NCBI RefSeq assembly: GCF_029504735.1
Contig: NZ_JAQFIP010000021.1
Span: forward strand, 1-36,714
DNA from: Ereboglobus sp. PH5-10
GTDB lineage: Bacteria; Verrucomicrobiota; Verrucomicrobiia; Opitutales; Opitutaceae
Direction of reading: 5' to 3'
DNA: 36,714 nt
Made by a program: the position numbers and the translations under genes
Notes under the pieces: model-generated
What the model was told of the DNA's origin: nothing
The model's input: only the letters and a program-made list of their open reading frames with translations
Database searches by the model: none
In this document: positions 24,201 to 32,510 of the stretch, piece after piece
How positions within the stretch are numbered: position 1 is the first letter of the stretch
How the letters are laid out: each line of letters opens with the position of its first letter

Positions 24201-25709
24201 GGTGGCGGTGATGCTTCCGTAATAGGCGGCTAGAGTGGCATCATCAAAACGGATTTTGCCCGCGCCGCCATCCACATCACCATTGCTGTCGATGGTTGTG
24301 AGCGCCAGGGTGCCGGTGCCATAATTCGCGCTGATCGCAATGGTGGAGCTTTCCACAATAAAGGATTGGGCGACAATGCCGCCATCAACCACGAGCGTGG
24401 AATAATCGGAAAGCGTCACCGTGCCGCCAACGTAGGCCGCCGACGAGGTCTGCGGGGCGTTGCTTCCGGAAATCGTGTTCCTATAGATTTCTATCGTGCT
24501 CTCCGATCCCGACATTACGAGGTTGCCTTTCGTGTAAATGGCACCGCCGGCTGAGCCTGAAGTATTGCTGACGATATGCATGCGCCCGGCCAATGTGACG
24601 TCGCCCCCGGCATAGATGGCGCCGCCCTCGCCTTTGGCCGTGTTATTGACGAAGGTGCCCGAAATCGACGCCCCCGAACCGGCGGACGCCGGGATGGTTA
24701 AATCGCCGCCAACATGAATCGCGCCACCCTGCGCACCGGAGGTGTTGCTGCTAAATAAGAAAAGCGTGTCGCCGCCCGTGCCCGTGGGCTCGGCCATGGT
24801 GAAATCGCCGCCCGCATAAACCGCGCCGCCTGACGCCCCGGCCACATTGTCATAAAACAAGAATCCGACCGTGCTGTTTGTCCCGGATGCGTCAGTAATA
24901 ACAAAATTTTCCGCCGTATAGACCGCCCCGCCCTCCTTGCCCGCATTATTGGCGGTAAAACTAACATAAAGCGTGCTGCTTGTGCCCGACGCTGGCGTGA
25001 CGATGGTAAAATCACCGCCATTGTAAACCGCTCCGCCCTCCTCGCTGGTTGTGTTCGTTAGAAAAAGGAAGATACCGGTGTTGCCGGTGTTGCCAAACGC
25101 GAGGTTTGAACCCGCCCCCGCCCGGATCGCGCCGCCTTGGGTTGTTGCCGAAAAGGTGCTCGTGAAATAAAGCTGCGTGGACTCAGCGGCAAGCAACGAA
25201 AAATCAACATTGTCGTCGACCTCTATGCGCTGATTTTCAAAACCGCGCAGATTTGAACCGATTGCGGCAAATTCCGCTGCCGATGAACCCGTGATCCTGA
25301 TGGACGCCCCCGCCGTCGTGTCACTTATGATCGCGCCACCGCTGAAACGCCACGAGCCCGAGGCAATGACCATTCCGGGATTGGTGCCGGATGAGCCAAT
25401 CGTGACGTGGCTGCTCGAAATCACAACATGATACCCCGTGCCGGTAACCGTGCCGTCCGCGTCGACGCCGAACACCACCGAATCGCCGTCGGCAAACTTG
25501 GCGCTGCTTCCGGTGCTGGCGCTGGTCCAGTTTTCCGCCGAATCATCCCATGCCCATGATGCGTCGGTGCCGCTCGGCGGGGTCCAGATGACGGTGTCCG
25601 CCGCAAAGGCGGGGACGGCGCCCGAAAAAAAGGCAAGGCCGGCGACGGCGGCGAAAGTGGCGCGCGCGAAAGCGGCAAAACGGACGAATCGATGCGAGGT
25701 TTGTCTCAT
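21297..25709 (-). CDS. Large autotransporter with chlamydia-like Pmp repeats
   Basis: This 1470-residue type V secretion protein starts with a signal peptide (about 1-36, ending AVPAFA). I chose the ATG at 25709 for this reason. The passenger has GGA[IV] motifs at about 123, 192, 225, 260, 294, 328, 362 and 388, mostly 34 residues apart, each preceded by FxxN-type motifs (FTAN, FYDN, FSSN, FVNN). This is the polymorphic outer-membrane protein repeat signature. Further on are autotransporter-associated beta-strand repeats (LALTGSNTYTGPTTIDAGTL near 550; LVLAGTNNSYTG near 825). An autotransporter beta-barrel fills about 1190-1470, ending in an aromatic (GYRSTW). The protein should display a beta-helix on the cell surface; ligand unknown. 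A paralogous barrel lies at 36475. Confidence 0.92.
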   Translation of the reverse strand: MRQTSHRFVRFAAFARATFAAVAGLAFFSGAVPAFAADTVIWTPPSGTDASWAWDDSAENWTSASTGSSAKFADGDSVVFGVDADGTVTGTGYHVVISSSHVTIGSSGTNPGMVIASGSWRFSGGAIISDTTAGASIRITGSSAAEFAAIGSNLRGFENQRIEVDDNVDFSLLAAESTQLYFTSTFSATTQGGAIRAGAGSNLAFGNTGNTGIFLFLTNTTSEEGGAVYNGGDFTIVTPASGTSSTLYVSFTANNAGKEGGAVYTAENFVITDASGTNSTVGFLFYDNVAGASGGAVYAGGDFTMAEPTGTGGDTLFLFSSNTSGAQGGAIHVGGDLTIPASAGSGASISGTFVNNTAKGEGGAIYAGGDVTLAGRMHIVSNTSGSAGGAIYTKGNLVMSGSESTIEIYRNTISGSNAPQTSSAAYVGGTVTLSDYSTLVVDGGIVAQSFIVESSTIAISANYGTGTLALTTIDSNGDVDGGAGKIRFDDATLAAYYGSITATPGSDVEITGTLTVNATGTGAPAAMGTATELNVDLVGSGELRKTGAGMLALTGSNTYTGPTTIDAGTLIGNITDSSTLNIIGTGVYRSGTVDRTIASLNGIGTMDMQGCDLTLFSGDFTGTIRNTANVYKTSSDMATLGTGTVGNIHIEEGSLAIGGNNQLKVTGTLVVAADTTLNLSITDTIALDVGELSTTTSSTINIAGYGNISSYDRESTHTLVVSGTTIDRDYALVVNNVSLDTVDESKFLVFTDISTSGTDYETQIVLKSSLVWESTANQSAHGTFYVDSGTFTLATSLEDNDTSTAWFNGWDGKTLTKTGTGTLVLAGTNNSYTGWTIAEEGLLVSDVSSVIGGGTAGSLGVYVKPSGTMLHTGTLYGDVVNENVFIFENTTSEDEDEEDESTRPARPEIKGNILTSGTFIFNTAVDYVFSGSLAGSGGVLVKTGTAEVTLDGGSSYSGTVQINQGALISGRANNFDSIGAFEINADGVLDLGGYNQNIKNVMNHGVLRTGSSFPESGYVPSSVHITNFSGTITGTTGTIFVRSDYNSGKADKLILSGTLEGEYVVKAINIDKVTPDKTRKSLVIIELDEGNYTISNTLTFSGTTEVGMGRLMVRQGVGGLLTPENPNVWYLAATDELSNLGDAVLSTASVAGLEWHYQLDSVRQRMGDLRQESLMTPPETRQSPLAYTTVTSKGGNMWLRANAYNLEADISVATDPFDETVAGIASGYDKAFRWEDNQYLLGAYAVISNVDRDFDIRGDGETNSVGLGFYFSYLKDNGWYGDTTLLIMRNSNEIHARALDGQQTSAEYNNAAWGISQEVGKIIRFKNSGWWVEPSAQLSIAIINGKTYNTVPHHSQIGNADPMEVKIADANIKQARAAIRTGYDRPGSKFKPYIRLAAASASTKGGRIRAGSPGYPQYYTADLDGTRYEAGIGCSWVINRKSQLYLDYEYAKAQDYKRPWAINFGYRSTW

Positions 25710-26083
25710 AAAAATAGGATGGATGCGGGCAATTGCAGTGCTGGTCCGATGCGGAGGCGGTTGTCGGCGTGGCGGCGGCTTATGCCTCATTCACGCGCGC
25801 GGGAGCGATCACTCGTGGCGCGCCTTTTGATGCGGCGTGTGATTGCATTGGCGGAAAACTGGTGGCGATGCGACCGGACATGTTCGGTGGAAAACAAAGA
25901 CGAGAGCTGAAAAACGCAATATGGATTTTGCAGGAACTGCATGCGCGAATCGTTTATGGCAAATTGAAATGTGATAGGAGGACGCGAAAACTTGTTCCGC
26001 GTTTTTTGGACGGCGCGCAAAAATGCCCGCCACGCTGCCGCGCCTTGACAGGCCGCGGCACTCGGCTGCAAAAACGCTTCATC
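25710..26083. other. Divergent intergenic region, autotransporter / mscS
   Basis: No gene is supported in these 374 bases; the open frames are uninterrupted spacer. Three short structures are visible. A 16-bp near-palindrome ACCGGACATGTTCGGT lies at 25873-25888 (seven of eight pairs match). The nonamer ATTGCATTG at 25842-25850 is also found in the inverted repeat upstream of the Fur-family gene. A hairpin TGCCGCG / CGCGGCA at 26036-26060 encloses a TTGACA 24 bases before the mscS ATG. Any of these could regulate the divergent genes, but none is proven. Confidence 0.45.
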
Positions 26084-27418
26084 ATGAAAAAACGCCACTT
26101 GAGCCGTTTTCGCCTGGCCGCGCCCGCGCTGCTCCTTTCCTTCGGCTTGTTATTCGCCGGGGTCGTGGTTTTCGGGCAAAGCCGCGGCGTGCCGGAACCC
26201 GAGCCACCGCCCTCCGCGACCACGACAGCGCAACAATCCGCGTCCGGCAATGACGCCGCCGCCGCGGCCATCGCGGGCGGTTACGTGGACACGGAGCTGC
26301 CCGAGTTCATCAGGGAAACGGCCGACACGGTCCTCGCCTTTTTCGACGTTCGGAAAACCGGCAATTCCTGGCAGCGCCTCGTGCTCGCCGCCGCGATCAT
26401 CGTCGCCTTTTACCTGATGCGCCGGCTGCTGCTGCCGGCTGTGTTTTTCCTGCTCAAAAAACTGACCAAGCGCACGACCTGGACGTTTGACGACAGGGTG
26501 GTCGACGCCGCGGAACCGCCCTCCGCGCTCTTCCTGATGCTCTCGGGCATTTACGTGGCGGTGCTCACGCTCGACTACGCGCCCCCCGTGCGCAAGGCCA
26601 TCGGCAGCACGGCCACGCTGCTTTTTTCCGTAACCCTCTTCTGGTTGTTGTTGCGCCTGCTCAACGCCGGACTCGACTACATGCACACGAAGGCGACCCA
26701 GCGCGGCGCGGGCATCGCATTGTATATGCCGTGGATTCGCAAAACGCTCGTGGGCGTCTTCGCCGTGGCCTCGGTGCTGACCATCGCGCAAAACGTGTTC
26801 GGCCTGGAAATCCAGGCGTTCATCGCCGGCCTCGGCATCGGCGGCCTCGCGCTCGCGCTCGCGGCGCAAGACACCGTCGCGAACGTCTTCGGCGCGGCCG
26901 TGGTCGCGGTTGACCAGCCTTTCAAAATCGGCGAATCCGTGCAACTGGCCGGCCACTCCGGCATGGTTGAGGACATCGGAGTCCGCTCCATGAAACTGCG
27001 CCGGTCCGACAAGGCGCTCGTCATCATTCCCAACAAAACCGTGGCGTCGGAATCAATTGTGAACCTGTCGAAATTCACCAACCGCCGCGTCGAGCAAGTG
27101 CTCGGCTTCACCTACGACAGCACGCCCGACCAGATGGCGGCGATCGTCGATGACATACGCGCGCTGATAAAAGCGGAGCCCGACGCGCTGCCCAATTCCG
27201 AGATGGTGTATTTCCGCGACTTCAGCGCGTCGTCGCTCGACCTGTGGATTGTTTACGTGACCCGCGAGCCGGACTTCGCAAAACACATGGCGCTGCGCCA
27301 GCGCTTGAACCTCGCGTTCATGCGCGCCGCAGCCGCGCGCGGCCTGTCGTTCGCCTTCCCCACCCAGACAATCGACCTCGCGCCCTCCGCGATGAAGGCG
27401 CTCGGGAAAAACCAGTGA
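26084..27418 (+). CDS. MscS-family mechanosensitive channel
   Basis: This 444-residue protein has an N-terminal signal or anchor (about 10-31) and a Pro/Ala-rich linker. Several transmembrane helices follow (about 98-126, 147-164, 174-194, 221-238). The MscS pore helix at about 245-275 has the typical small-residue pattern (GLGIGGLALALAAQDTVANV, then FG). The beta domain VDQPFKIGESVQL and the IPNKTVASESIVN motif follow. These channels open on membrane tension and release solutes in osmotic downshock. The length is above the 286 residues of E. coli MscS because of the extra N-terminal helices. The ATG at 26084 gives the charged MKKRHLSRFR start; the longer frame upstream is spacer. Confidence 0.93.
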   Translation: MKKRHLSRFRLAAPALLLSFGLLFAGVVVFGQSRGVPEPEPPPSATTTAQQSASGNDAAAAAIAGGYVDTELPEFIRETADTVLAFFDVRKTGNSWQRLVLAAAIIVAFYLMRRLLLPAVFFLLKKLTKRTTWTFDDRVVDAAEPPSALFLMLSGIYVAVLTLDYAPPVRKAIGSTATLLFSVTLFWLLLRLLNAGLDYMHTKATQRGAGIALYMPWIRKTLVGVFAVASVLTIAQNVFGLEIQAFIAGLGIGGLALALAAQDTVANVFGAAVVAVDQPFKIGESVQLAGHSGMVEDIGVRSMKLRRSDKALVIIPNKTVASESIVNLSKFTNRRVEQVLGFTYDSTPDQMAAIVDDIRALIKAEPDALPNSEMVYFRDFSASSLDLWIVYVTREPDFAKHMALRQRLNLAFMRAAAARGLSFAFPTQTIDLAPSAMKALGKNQ

Positions 27419-27505
27419 CGCCCGCCATTTCGCCATTCCGCGCCAAAAACATCCACCCCGATAAAAAAGCTTCGCCCTCTGCCCCGCCGATGCTTTTCTC
27501 GCGGC

Positions 27506-28921
27506 ATGGGATTTTTTGACCGCTTTACCTCCAGGAAAAACAATTCCGGTGAAACCACGCCGGCGCCCACACCCGCCGCCGCGCCCGCTGGCGAAGAACC
27601 TCCCGCGCCCGCCCCCTCCTCGCCGGAAAGCGTTTTGCAAGGCACAATTAAAACCCGGTTGCTCGCCGCCCATGAAAAATTGCAGGCGCGCGATCTCCCC
27701 GGCGCGATGGCCGTCTACGAGGAGCTGCTCCAAACCGCGGGCGACCGCGCCGACGTGCTCGTGACAATCTCCGCCGACCTCGGCACCGCGGGCTACATTC
27801 CGCAAATCATCGAACTCGTCGCGCCGCGTTACGACGCCGAGCGCCACGGCCCCGCCACCGGCATCAACCTCCTCCAAGCCTACCTCGCCACCAACAACAC
27901 CGCCGCCGCGCAGCACGTGCTCGACATCCTCTTCGCGCTCAATCGCGCCGACCTCGAGGAGCGCCTTCACGGTTTTTCCAACGCCCTCGCCGAGCTCATC
28001 GAAGCCGAAAAACGCGGCGATCTTCCCGCGCCCGCGCACAGCCCCGACGGAAACCCGGCAAACGCGCGCAAGACCATCAACCTCGTCAGCATTTCGCGCC
28101 CGATCTGGTCCTACGGAATCGAAGAGCTTCCCGGCGTGCTTCCGTCGCCCAAGCAAAACCCGAAACTGCGGCACATCGCGTTCGGGCAACTTTCCATCCT
28201 CGGCATCAAGACCGAGGACGCCCTCGAAAAATCAAAGCAGCCCGAGGACGAACTGGCCCGCTTCACGCGCGGCTTCCCCCTCTGGCTCTCGGAAACATTT
28301 TATTACAGCCCCCACTACAACCCCATCGCGGCGCTCGCCCTCTTCGACAAGGACTACTACGCCATCTTCCCCGTCGAATGGACCAAGTCCAACATCGAGC
28401 AACTCGTCGCCTCCAGCAACGGCAAACTCGATTACGTCATCACCGGCGCGGTTGAGAAAAAGGACGACACGACCGAGATACTCCTTCGCGTGTGGGAGGT
28501 GAAAAAAATGCGCGAACGAAAACAATTCCACACCAAGTGGACCTCCGCCACAGCCGACGTCGAGCTCGCCAAACTCCACGAGCAAATCCGCCTCTTCATG
28601 GAATGGCAGCAGGAACCCGGCGCGCCCGCCTGCACGATGCCCGCGCGCCCCGAAGCCTGGTGCCAGACGCTTGGCGCCTCACTCAGCTTTTTCCTCGCGG
28701 ACAAAAACGCGATTCCCGCCGGGCAGGTTTCCATGCCCGCCGAGACGCTCGCACTCGCCGCCAAACACGCCGCCGATTCCGAGCGCGAGGCATTCGCCTA
28801 TCTCACGCTCGCGGATCGCGCGCAACGCATCGGCATGAGCGACGCGCTCCCCGCCGCCGCGCCCGCGCTCGCCGCCACCCCGCTCGTCGAGCAGGCGAAA
28901 CAGGCGCTCGGGTTGCAGTAG
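27506..28921 (+). CDS. Unknown protein with TPR-like N-terminal half
   Basis: I do not recognise this 471-residue protein. After a short start (MGFFDRFTSRK) there is a Pro/Ala-rich stretch to about residue 40. Helical repeats resembling TPR units follow (LLAAHEKLQARDLPGAMAVY; INLLQAYLATNNTAAAQHVL). A central alpha/beta part at about 190-350 has regularly spaced strands (DYVITGAVEKKDDTTEILLR), and the C-terminal half is helical. No signal peptide or membrane segment is seen, so it is probably cytoplasmic. It lies 87 bases after mscS in the same direction, so a shared transcript is possible. Conserved aromatic patches such as LWLSETFYYSPHYNPIAAL might mark a domain worth a profile search. Confidence 0.8.
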   Translation: MGFFDRFTSRKNNSGETTPAPTPAAAPAGEEPPAPAPSSPESVLQGTIKTRLLAAHEKLQARDLPGAMAVYEELLQTAGDRADVLVTISADLGTAGYIPQIIELVAPRYDAERHGPATGINLLQAYLATNNTAAAQHVLDILFALNRADLEERLHGFSNALAELIEAEKRGDLPAPAHSPDGNPANARKTINLVSISRPIWSYGIEELPGVLPSPKQNPKLRHIAFGQLSILGIKTEDALEKSKQPEDELARFTRGFPLWLSETFYYSPHYNPIAALALFDKDYYAIFPVEWTKSNIEQLVASSNGKLDYVITGAVEKKDDTTEILLRVWEVKKMRERKQFHTKWTSATADVELAKLHEQIRLFMEWQQEPGAPACTMPARPEAWCQTLGASLSFFLADKNAIPAGQVSMPAETLALAAKHAADSEREAFAYLTLADRAQRIGMSDALPAAAPALAATPLVEQAKQALGLQ

Positions 28922-28985
28922 GCCAAAAAGAGGCAAAACCACACCTCCCGCGGGAGCGTCGCCTGCAACGCGCCCCCGCGTGTCG

Positions 28986-29813
28986 TCACTCCCTCAAAAA
29001 CGATTCCGCCACGCGCACAAATTCCGCGCGAGTTTCCATGTGCGGATTGTGGCCGGACGCGGCGATGGTTTCGATGCGCGCATTCGGAAAATGCCGCGCA
29101 ATCACCCGGCGGTCCTCCGAACCCTCCGCGGTGTTCACGTAGCTTGATTTGCCTCCCGTCACAAAAAGCGCGCCGCCCTCAAACCGCTCGCCCTCGCGAA
29201 GCGGATTCGCCTCCAGCTCCGGCAACGCCGCCGTGATCACGGGCAGATTGATCACCCACTTCCAACCTCCGCCATTCGCGCCGCCCGCCTCGTCACGCTC
29301 AAGATTTGTCGTGAGAAATTTTCGCGTCGCCCAATCGCCCACGCGCGCCTCGAAGCGCATCTCCGCCCCGGCTCTCGACGAAAGCGCGCGCAAGTCGAGC
29401 TCGTTCATCGCCGCGAACTCGTTGCGATGCGCAATCGACAAATAATCCTTCGGCGCAATATCCACCACAATCAACCGCTCCACGCGCTCCGGCTGACGGC
29501 ACGCCAGCGCCATCGCCACCTTGCCGCCCATGCTGTGCCCCATGAGCGAAACGCTCCTCAACCCGCGCGCATCCATCCACGCCAGCACATCCGCGACCAT
29601 CGCATCATAGCTCATCGCGTCCGCGTGCGACGAACGCCCGTGATTGCGCAAGTCCAGTGCCAGCACATGTCCCGCGCCCGCCCGCGCCAAGTCGCCGCCC
29701 GTCGTCTGCCAGTTTCGAGACGACCCCAGCAACCCGTGCAGCACCACCAGCGGCGGCCTCCCCTCGCCACCCAAATCCCGGCAGAATAAATCGACGGTGT
29801 TCGCGCTGTTCAT
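28986..29813 (-). CDS. Alpha/beta hydrolase (YbfF-type esterase)
   Basis: This 275-residue protein is an alpha/beta-hydrolase fold enzyme. The oxyanion strand reads PLVVLHGLLGSSRNW. DLRNHGRS follows the second strand. The nucleophile elbow GHSMGG has its serine at about residue 94. The catalytic histidine is in SGHNPHMETRAEF near the end, and an acid lies between them. This pattern is closest to YbfF-type esterases acting on small esters or thioesters; the substrate is unknown. I chose the ATG at 29813; a GTG two codons upstream is also possible. A 7-bp hairpin (CGTTTTG / CAAAACG, 29822-29840) lies just before the start. The gene converges with the 471-residue gene. Confidence 0.88.
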   Translation of the reverse strand: MNSANTVDLFCRDLGGEGRPPLVVLHGLLGSSRNWQTTGGDLARAGAGHVLALDLRNHGRSSHADAMSYDAMVADVLAWMDARGLRSVSLMGHSMGGKVAMALACRQPERVERLIVVDIAPKDYLSIAHRNEFAAMNELDLRALSSRAGAEMRFEARVGDWATRKFLTTNLERDEAGGANGGGWKWVINLPVITAALPELEANPLREGERFEGGALFVTGGKSSYVNTAEGSEDRRVIARHFPNARIETIAASGHNPHMETRAEFVRVAESFLRE

Positions 29814-29901
29814 TTCCACGCCGTTTTGAAACGCAAAACGTAAAGACGCAAAAAAATACCGACCTCGAAAACAATCCTGTCACGGCATCGCGTTTCACCA
29901 G

Positions 29902-29972
29902 CTTCCGCGCCGTCCGCCCTTCCGCGTTTTAGCGATCAAAAATAATCGCCGATTCCCCTTCCCTCCCCCGCT
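29902..29972 (+). repeat. Leader element upstream of the alginate lyase gene (copy A)
   Basis: This 71-base C/T-rich element is clearly related to 32511-32582 upstream of mutS. Both start CTTCCGCGCC, contain a GCGAT...ATCGC hairpin with an A-rich loop (here 29932-29949), and end in a pyrimidine tract CCCCCGCT. The hairpin starts 90 bases before the ATG at 30022. Confidence 0.65.
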
Positions 29973-30021
29973 GCCACCATCAACCTTTTGTTTCTTCTTC
30001 TTTTAACTCCCATTCCGCGCC

Positions 30022-31359
30022 ATGCCTGAAAAACCCGCTTTCATTCCGCTTTTATTTTTGTCCGCATGCCTGCTGATTTGCGCCGGTTGCGACGATGGCG
30101 CGCGCAACTACCCCGAGGAATCCGCGCGCGCTGCCGGGTCCGAGCCGGCCGTCTCCATCACAACGCACATGCTGCCCGGCTTCGATCTCGCGCGCCATGA
30201 ATACGCGCGCACGCTCCGCCTCGCCGACGCCGCGCTCGACGCCGATCCGGTGACAATCGTCTCGGCGCGCAACCCGCGCAGTGCCGGCGACGCGCACGAC
30301 TTCTCCTCCGAGGGCGACTACTGGTGGCCCGACCCGAAAAACCCCGCCGCGCCCTACGCGCGGCGCGACGGCATGACAAACCCGGACAATTTTGTCGCGC
30401 ACCGGCGCTTGATGATGGAGTTCTCGCGCAACGTCTCCGCGCTTGCCGCCGCCTACAAACTGACGCGCGAGGAGCGCTACGGCGCGGCGGCGGTGGAGCA
30501 CTTGCGCGCGTGGTTCGTGACGCCGGAGACGCGCATGAACCCGTCGCTCGAATACGCGCAGTCGATCAAGGGCCGCCACACCGGGCGCGGCATCGGCGTC
30601 ATCGACACGCTGCACCTCGCCGAGGTGGCGATGGCCGTCGTCGCGTTGCGCGGCGCGGGCGCGGAACAGTTGGACAACGCGGTGGCCTTCACGCCCGAAA
30701 CCGACGCCGCGGTGACCGCGTGGTTTCGCGACTACCTGCGCTGGATGCGCACGCACAAATACGGCATCGACGAGAGCAACGCCAAAAACAACCACGGCAC
30801 CTGCTGGACATTGCAGGCCGCATGCTTCGCGCGCGTGACCGGCGACACCGCCGTGCTCGACGAATGCCGCGCGCGGCTTGTGACGCTCCACATCCCAAAC
30901 CAAATGGCCGCCGACGGAAGCTTCCCCCTCGAACTCGAGCGCACCAAACCCTACGCCTATTCGATCTTCAACCTCGACGTCATGTGCGCGCTCGCGCAAG
31001 TCGTGGGCACGCCCACGATCACGACGGATATTGAAAAGCACCCGGACGGCAGTTCCAGCGGCACGGTGGCAATCGGCAACGATTACATGACATGGCGTGT
31101 TTCTGAAGTCGACGATCGCGGCATGATTAAAGCCGTCGCCTACCTCGCGCCCTTTCTGGCGGACAAATCGAAATGGCCGCTCAAGCCCGACGTGATGCAT
31201 TGGAACGACTGGCCGGTGCGCCAGCCCGCGCTCCTCTTTGGCGCGATGTCCGCGGGCAACGAAACCTGGCTTGCCACATGGAAGCGGCTCGCCCCCGATC
31301 GCATGGTCGAGGAAGTGCAGCGCAACTTCCCCATACGCCACCCCGTGCTCTGGTATTAA
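30022..31359 (+). CDS. PL5-like alginate lyase lipoprotein
   Basis: This 445-residue protein resembles the alginate lyase family PL5 (alpha/alpha toroid). The motif NNHG at 256-259 (context SNAKNNHGTCW) matches the catalytic Asn-His pair. Y311 or Y313 in KPYAYSIFNLD fits the catalytic tyrosine. Further family blocks are YWWPDPKNPAAPY and TRMNPSLEYAQSIKGRHTGR. The enzyme would cleave mannuronate-rich polysaccharide by beta-elimination. The N terminus has a lipoprotein signal; the lipid-bearing cysteine is probably C23 (CAGC), with C16 (LSAC) as alternative. Outer-membrane or periplasmic location is inferred. No other alginate-pathway gene is nearby. Confidence 0.88.
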   Translation: MPEKPAFIPLLFLSACLLICAGCDDGARNYPEESARAAGSEPAVSITTHMLPGFDLARHEYARTLRLADAALDADPVTIVSARNPRSAGDAHDFSSEGDYWWPDPKNPAAPYARRDGMTNPDNFVAHRRLMMEFSRNVSALAAAYKLTREERYGAAAVEHLRAWFVTPETRMNPSLEYAQSIKGRHTGRGIGVIDTLHLAEVAMAVVALRGAGAEQLDNAVAFTPETDAAVTAWFRDYLRWMRTHKYGIDESNAKNNHGTCWTLQAACFARVTGDTAVLDECRARLVTLHIPNQMAADGSFPLELERTKPYAYSIFNLDVMCALAQVVGTPTITTDIEKHPDGSSSGTVAIGNDYMTWRVSEVDDRGMIKAVAYLAPFLADKSKWPLKPDVMHWNDWPVRQPALLFGAMSAGNETWLATWKRLAPDRMVEEVQRNFPIRHPVLWY

Positions 31360-31420
31360 AAAACGCATCCCAAGCCGGCAAAACCGAAACCAAAAGACCG
31401 TTGATGATTGTGAAAAGGAA

Positions 31421-31606
31421 CACAGAGAACACGGAGAACCACAGAGGGCGGTGAGGCCCGTCGGTTATTTGCATAATTTTACGCGCATGGAGCCATATGC
31501 AGCCATAATTCTTGATTAGAAAAAGCTGCGTTGATCCGCTTGTGAACATGCGATGGCCTGCGGACTTCCCAAAACTCTGTGGACCTCTGCGTTCTCTGTG
31601 TCCCTC
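31421..31606. repeat. Inverted pair of ACAGAGAAC-type repeats in a gene-free gap
   Basis: The gap 31360-31663 (304 bases) has no gene. It holds an imperfect inverted pair. The left arm (31421-31449) starts CACAGAGAACACGGAG and goes on CCACAGAGG. The right arm (31574-31606) is its near complement (GGACCTCTGCGTTCTC, TGTGTCC). The arms enclose about 125 bases and share about 22 of 28 positions. This could be a small non-autonomous element or a transcribed snap-back structure. Confidence 0.6.
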
Positions 31607-31663
31607 TTCTGCGTCCCTGCCGCCCCTCTTGCGTCGTCATTTCATTTGGCCAAAGCTGATTGT

Positions 31664-32335
31664 TCACTGAGCCTTTGGAGACCATTTCCCCGTAGTCGCA
31701 TCCTGACAAAAATCCCTCTCGGGTGGAACTCCCGCGTCCGCATAGATTTCACCAACGTCCATTCTCTTTATGAATTCTATAAGCGCGCCAGCATCGGGAC
31801 TGAGCTGAAATTCAGGACGATGGAGAATCCCGCCATTGCCCGTAAGCATATCAAACGCATCTGATGGCTTAAGACCCGCACGAACAGCCTGGCTGAAAAA
31901 TACAAATAAAGCCGCCTTGGCCTCCTCTATATTGATCAGCGCATCTGTTATCACCTTGGCATAATACTCGCGGTATGCGTTTATAAATGCCTCTTTTTCT
32001 TTTGGCGTGGTGGCATCGGTGACGCGGTAATCCGGGTCATAAGCGTCAGCGGCAGATGGATTGGCGCCGCTTCCATTTGTGACCGCGGGAAAAAGATTCA
32101 TAGCTAACTCAAGAGCCTTGGGTATATCACCTTCCTTGACAAACACAGTAGTGCGCATCGGGTCCGGATTCATGCCATAAATTAGTTGAAGCGTTCGTTC
32201 GGGCGCTAAAAGTTCTCCGTCATTTATATGTGTTTCAAAGTAAATGCCGCTGGATTCTAACAATGGAAAAAGCCTTTTGGCTTCCTGAAGGTCGAACGCG
32301 CCCAGTTCATGCAGCATTTCGGATGATTCATTCAT
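31664..32335 (-). CDS. Unknown soluble protein
   Basis: I do not recognise this 223-residue protein. The N-terminal 70 residues (LGAFDLQEAKRLFPLLESSG, then IYFETHINDGEL, then TTVFVKEGDIPKALELA) look like a small alpha/beta signal-transducer-like domain in which a helix is followed by paired strands and another helix. The central part is helical (FINAYREYYAKVITDALINI; ALFVFFSQAVRAGLKPSDAF). The C terminus ends near a CxxD-type motif (RDFCQDATTGKWSP). No signal peptide is present. I chose the ATG at 32335; the longer frame starts in AT-rich spacer. A 7-bp palindrome lies 40 bases upstream. It is flanked by gene-poor repeats on both sides and transcribed alone. Confidence 0.72.
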   Translation of the reverse strand: MNESSEMLHELGAFDLQEAKRLFPLLESSGIYFETHINDGELLAPERTLQLIYGMNPDPMRTTVFVKEGDIPKALELAMNLFPAVTNGSGANPSAADAYDPDYRVTDATTPKEKEAFINAYREYYAKVITDALINIEEAKAALFVFFSQAVRAGLKPSDAFDMLTGNGGILHRPEFQLSPDAGALIEFIKRMDVGEIYADAGVPPERDFCQDATTGKWSPKAQ

Positions 32336-32374
32336 TGTATTTTTATTTTTTGTCCAAGAAACAGTTTGGGAAGG

Positions 32375-32391
32375 TTTGATTATCAATCAAA
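32375..32391. promoter_or_regulatory. 7-bp palindrome upstream of the 223-residue gene
   Basis: TTTGATT-ATC-AATCAAA is a perfect 7-bp inverted repeat with a 3-nt centre, the same 7+3+7 geometry as the toxin-antitoxin operator. It lies 40 bases upstream of the minus-strand ATG at 32335 and could be an operator. The rest of the 300-base gap to mutS holds the repeat at 32511 and no gene. Confidence 0.4.
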
Positions 32392-32510
32392 TATCCACAG
32401 GGCCCTCAACAGTTCAAAGTTAATCGCCTCCCGCGCCTCTTTGCAGCCATTCCTTTCGCTTGCGGCTGCGCCACGCTGAGTCCCTTGTGTTCCCTTCTTC
32501 ATCCCTAAAA

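Noticed and set aside
24500-25350. Regular repeats about 100 bases apart, considered as CRISPR
   Set aside because: They are coding repeats of 34 residues with diverged DNA and no constant repeat sequence.
28945-28956. CTCCCGCGGGAG palindrome between convergent genes as terminator
   Set aside because: It has no loop and no T tract, so it cannot form a normal terminator hairpin.
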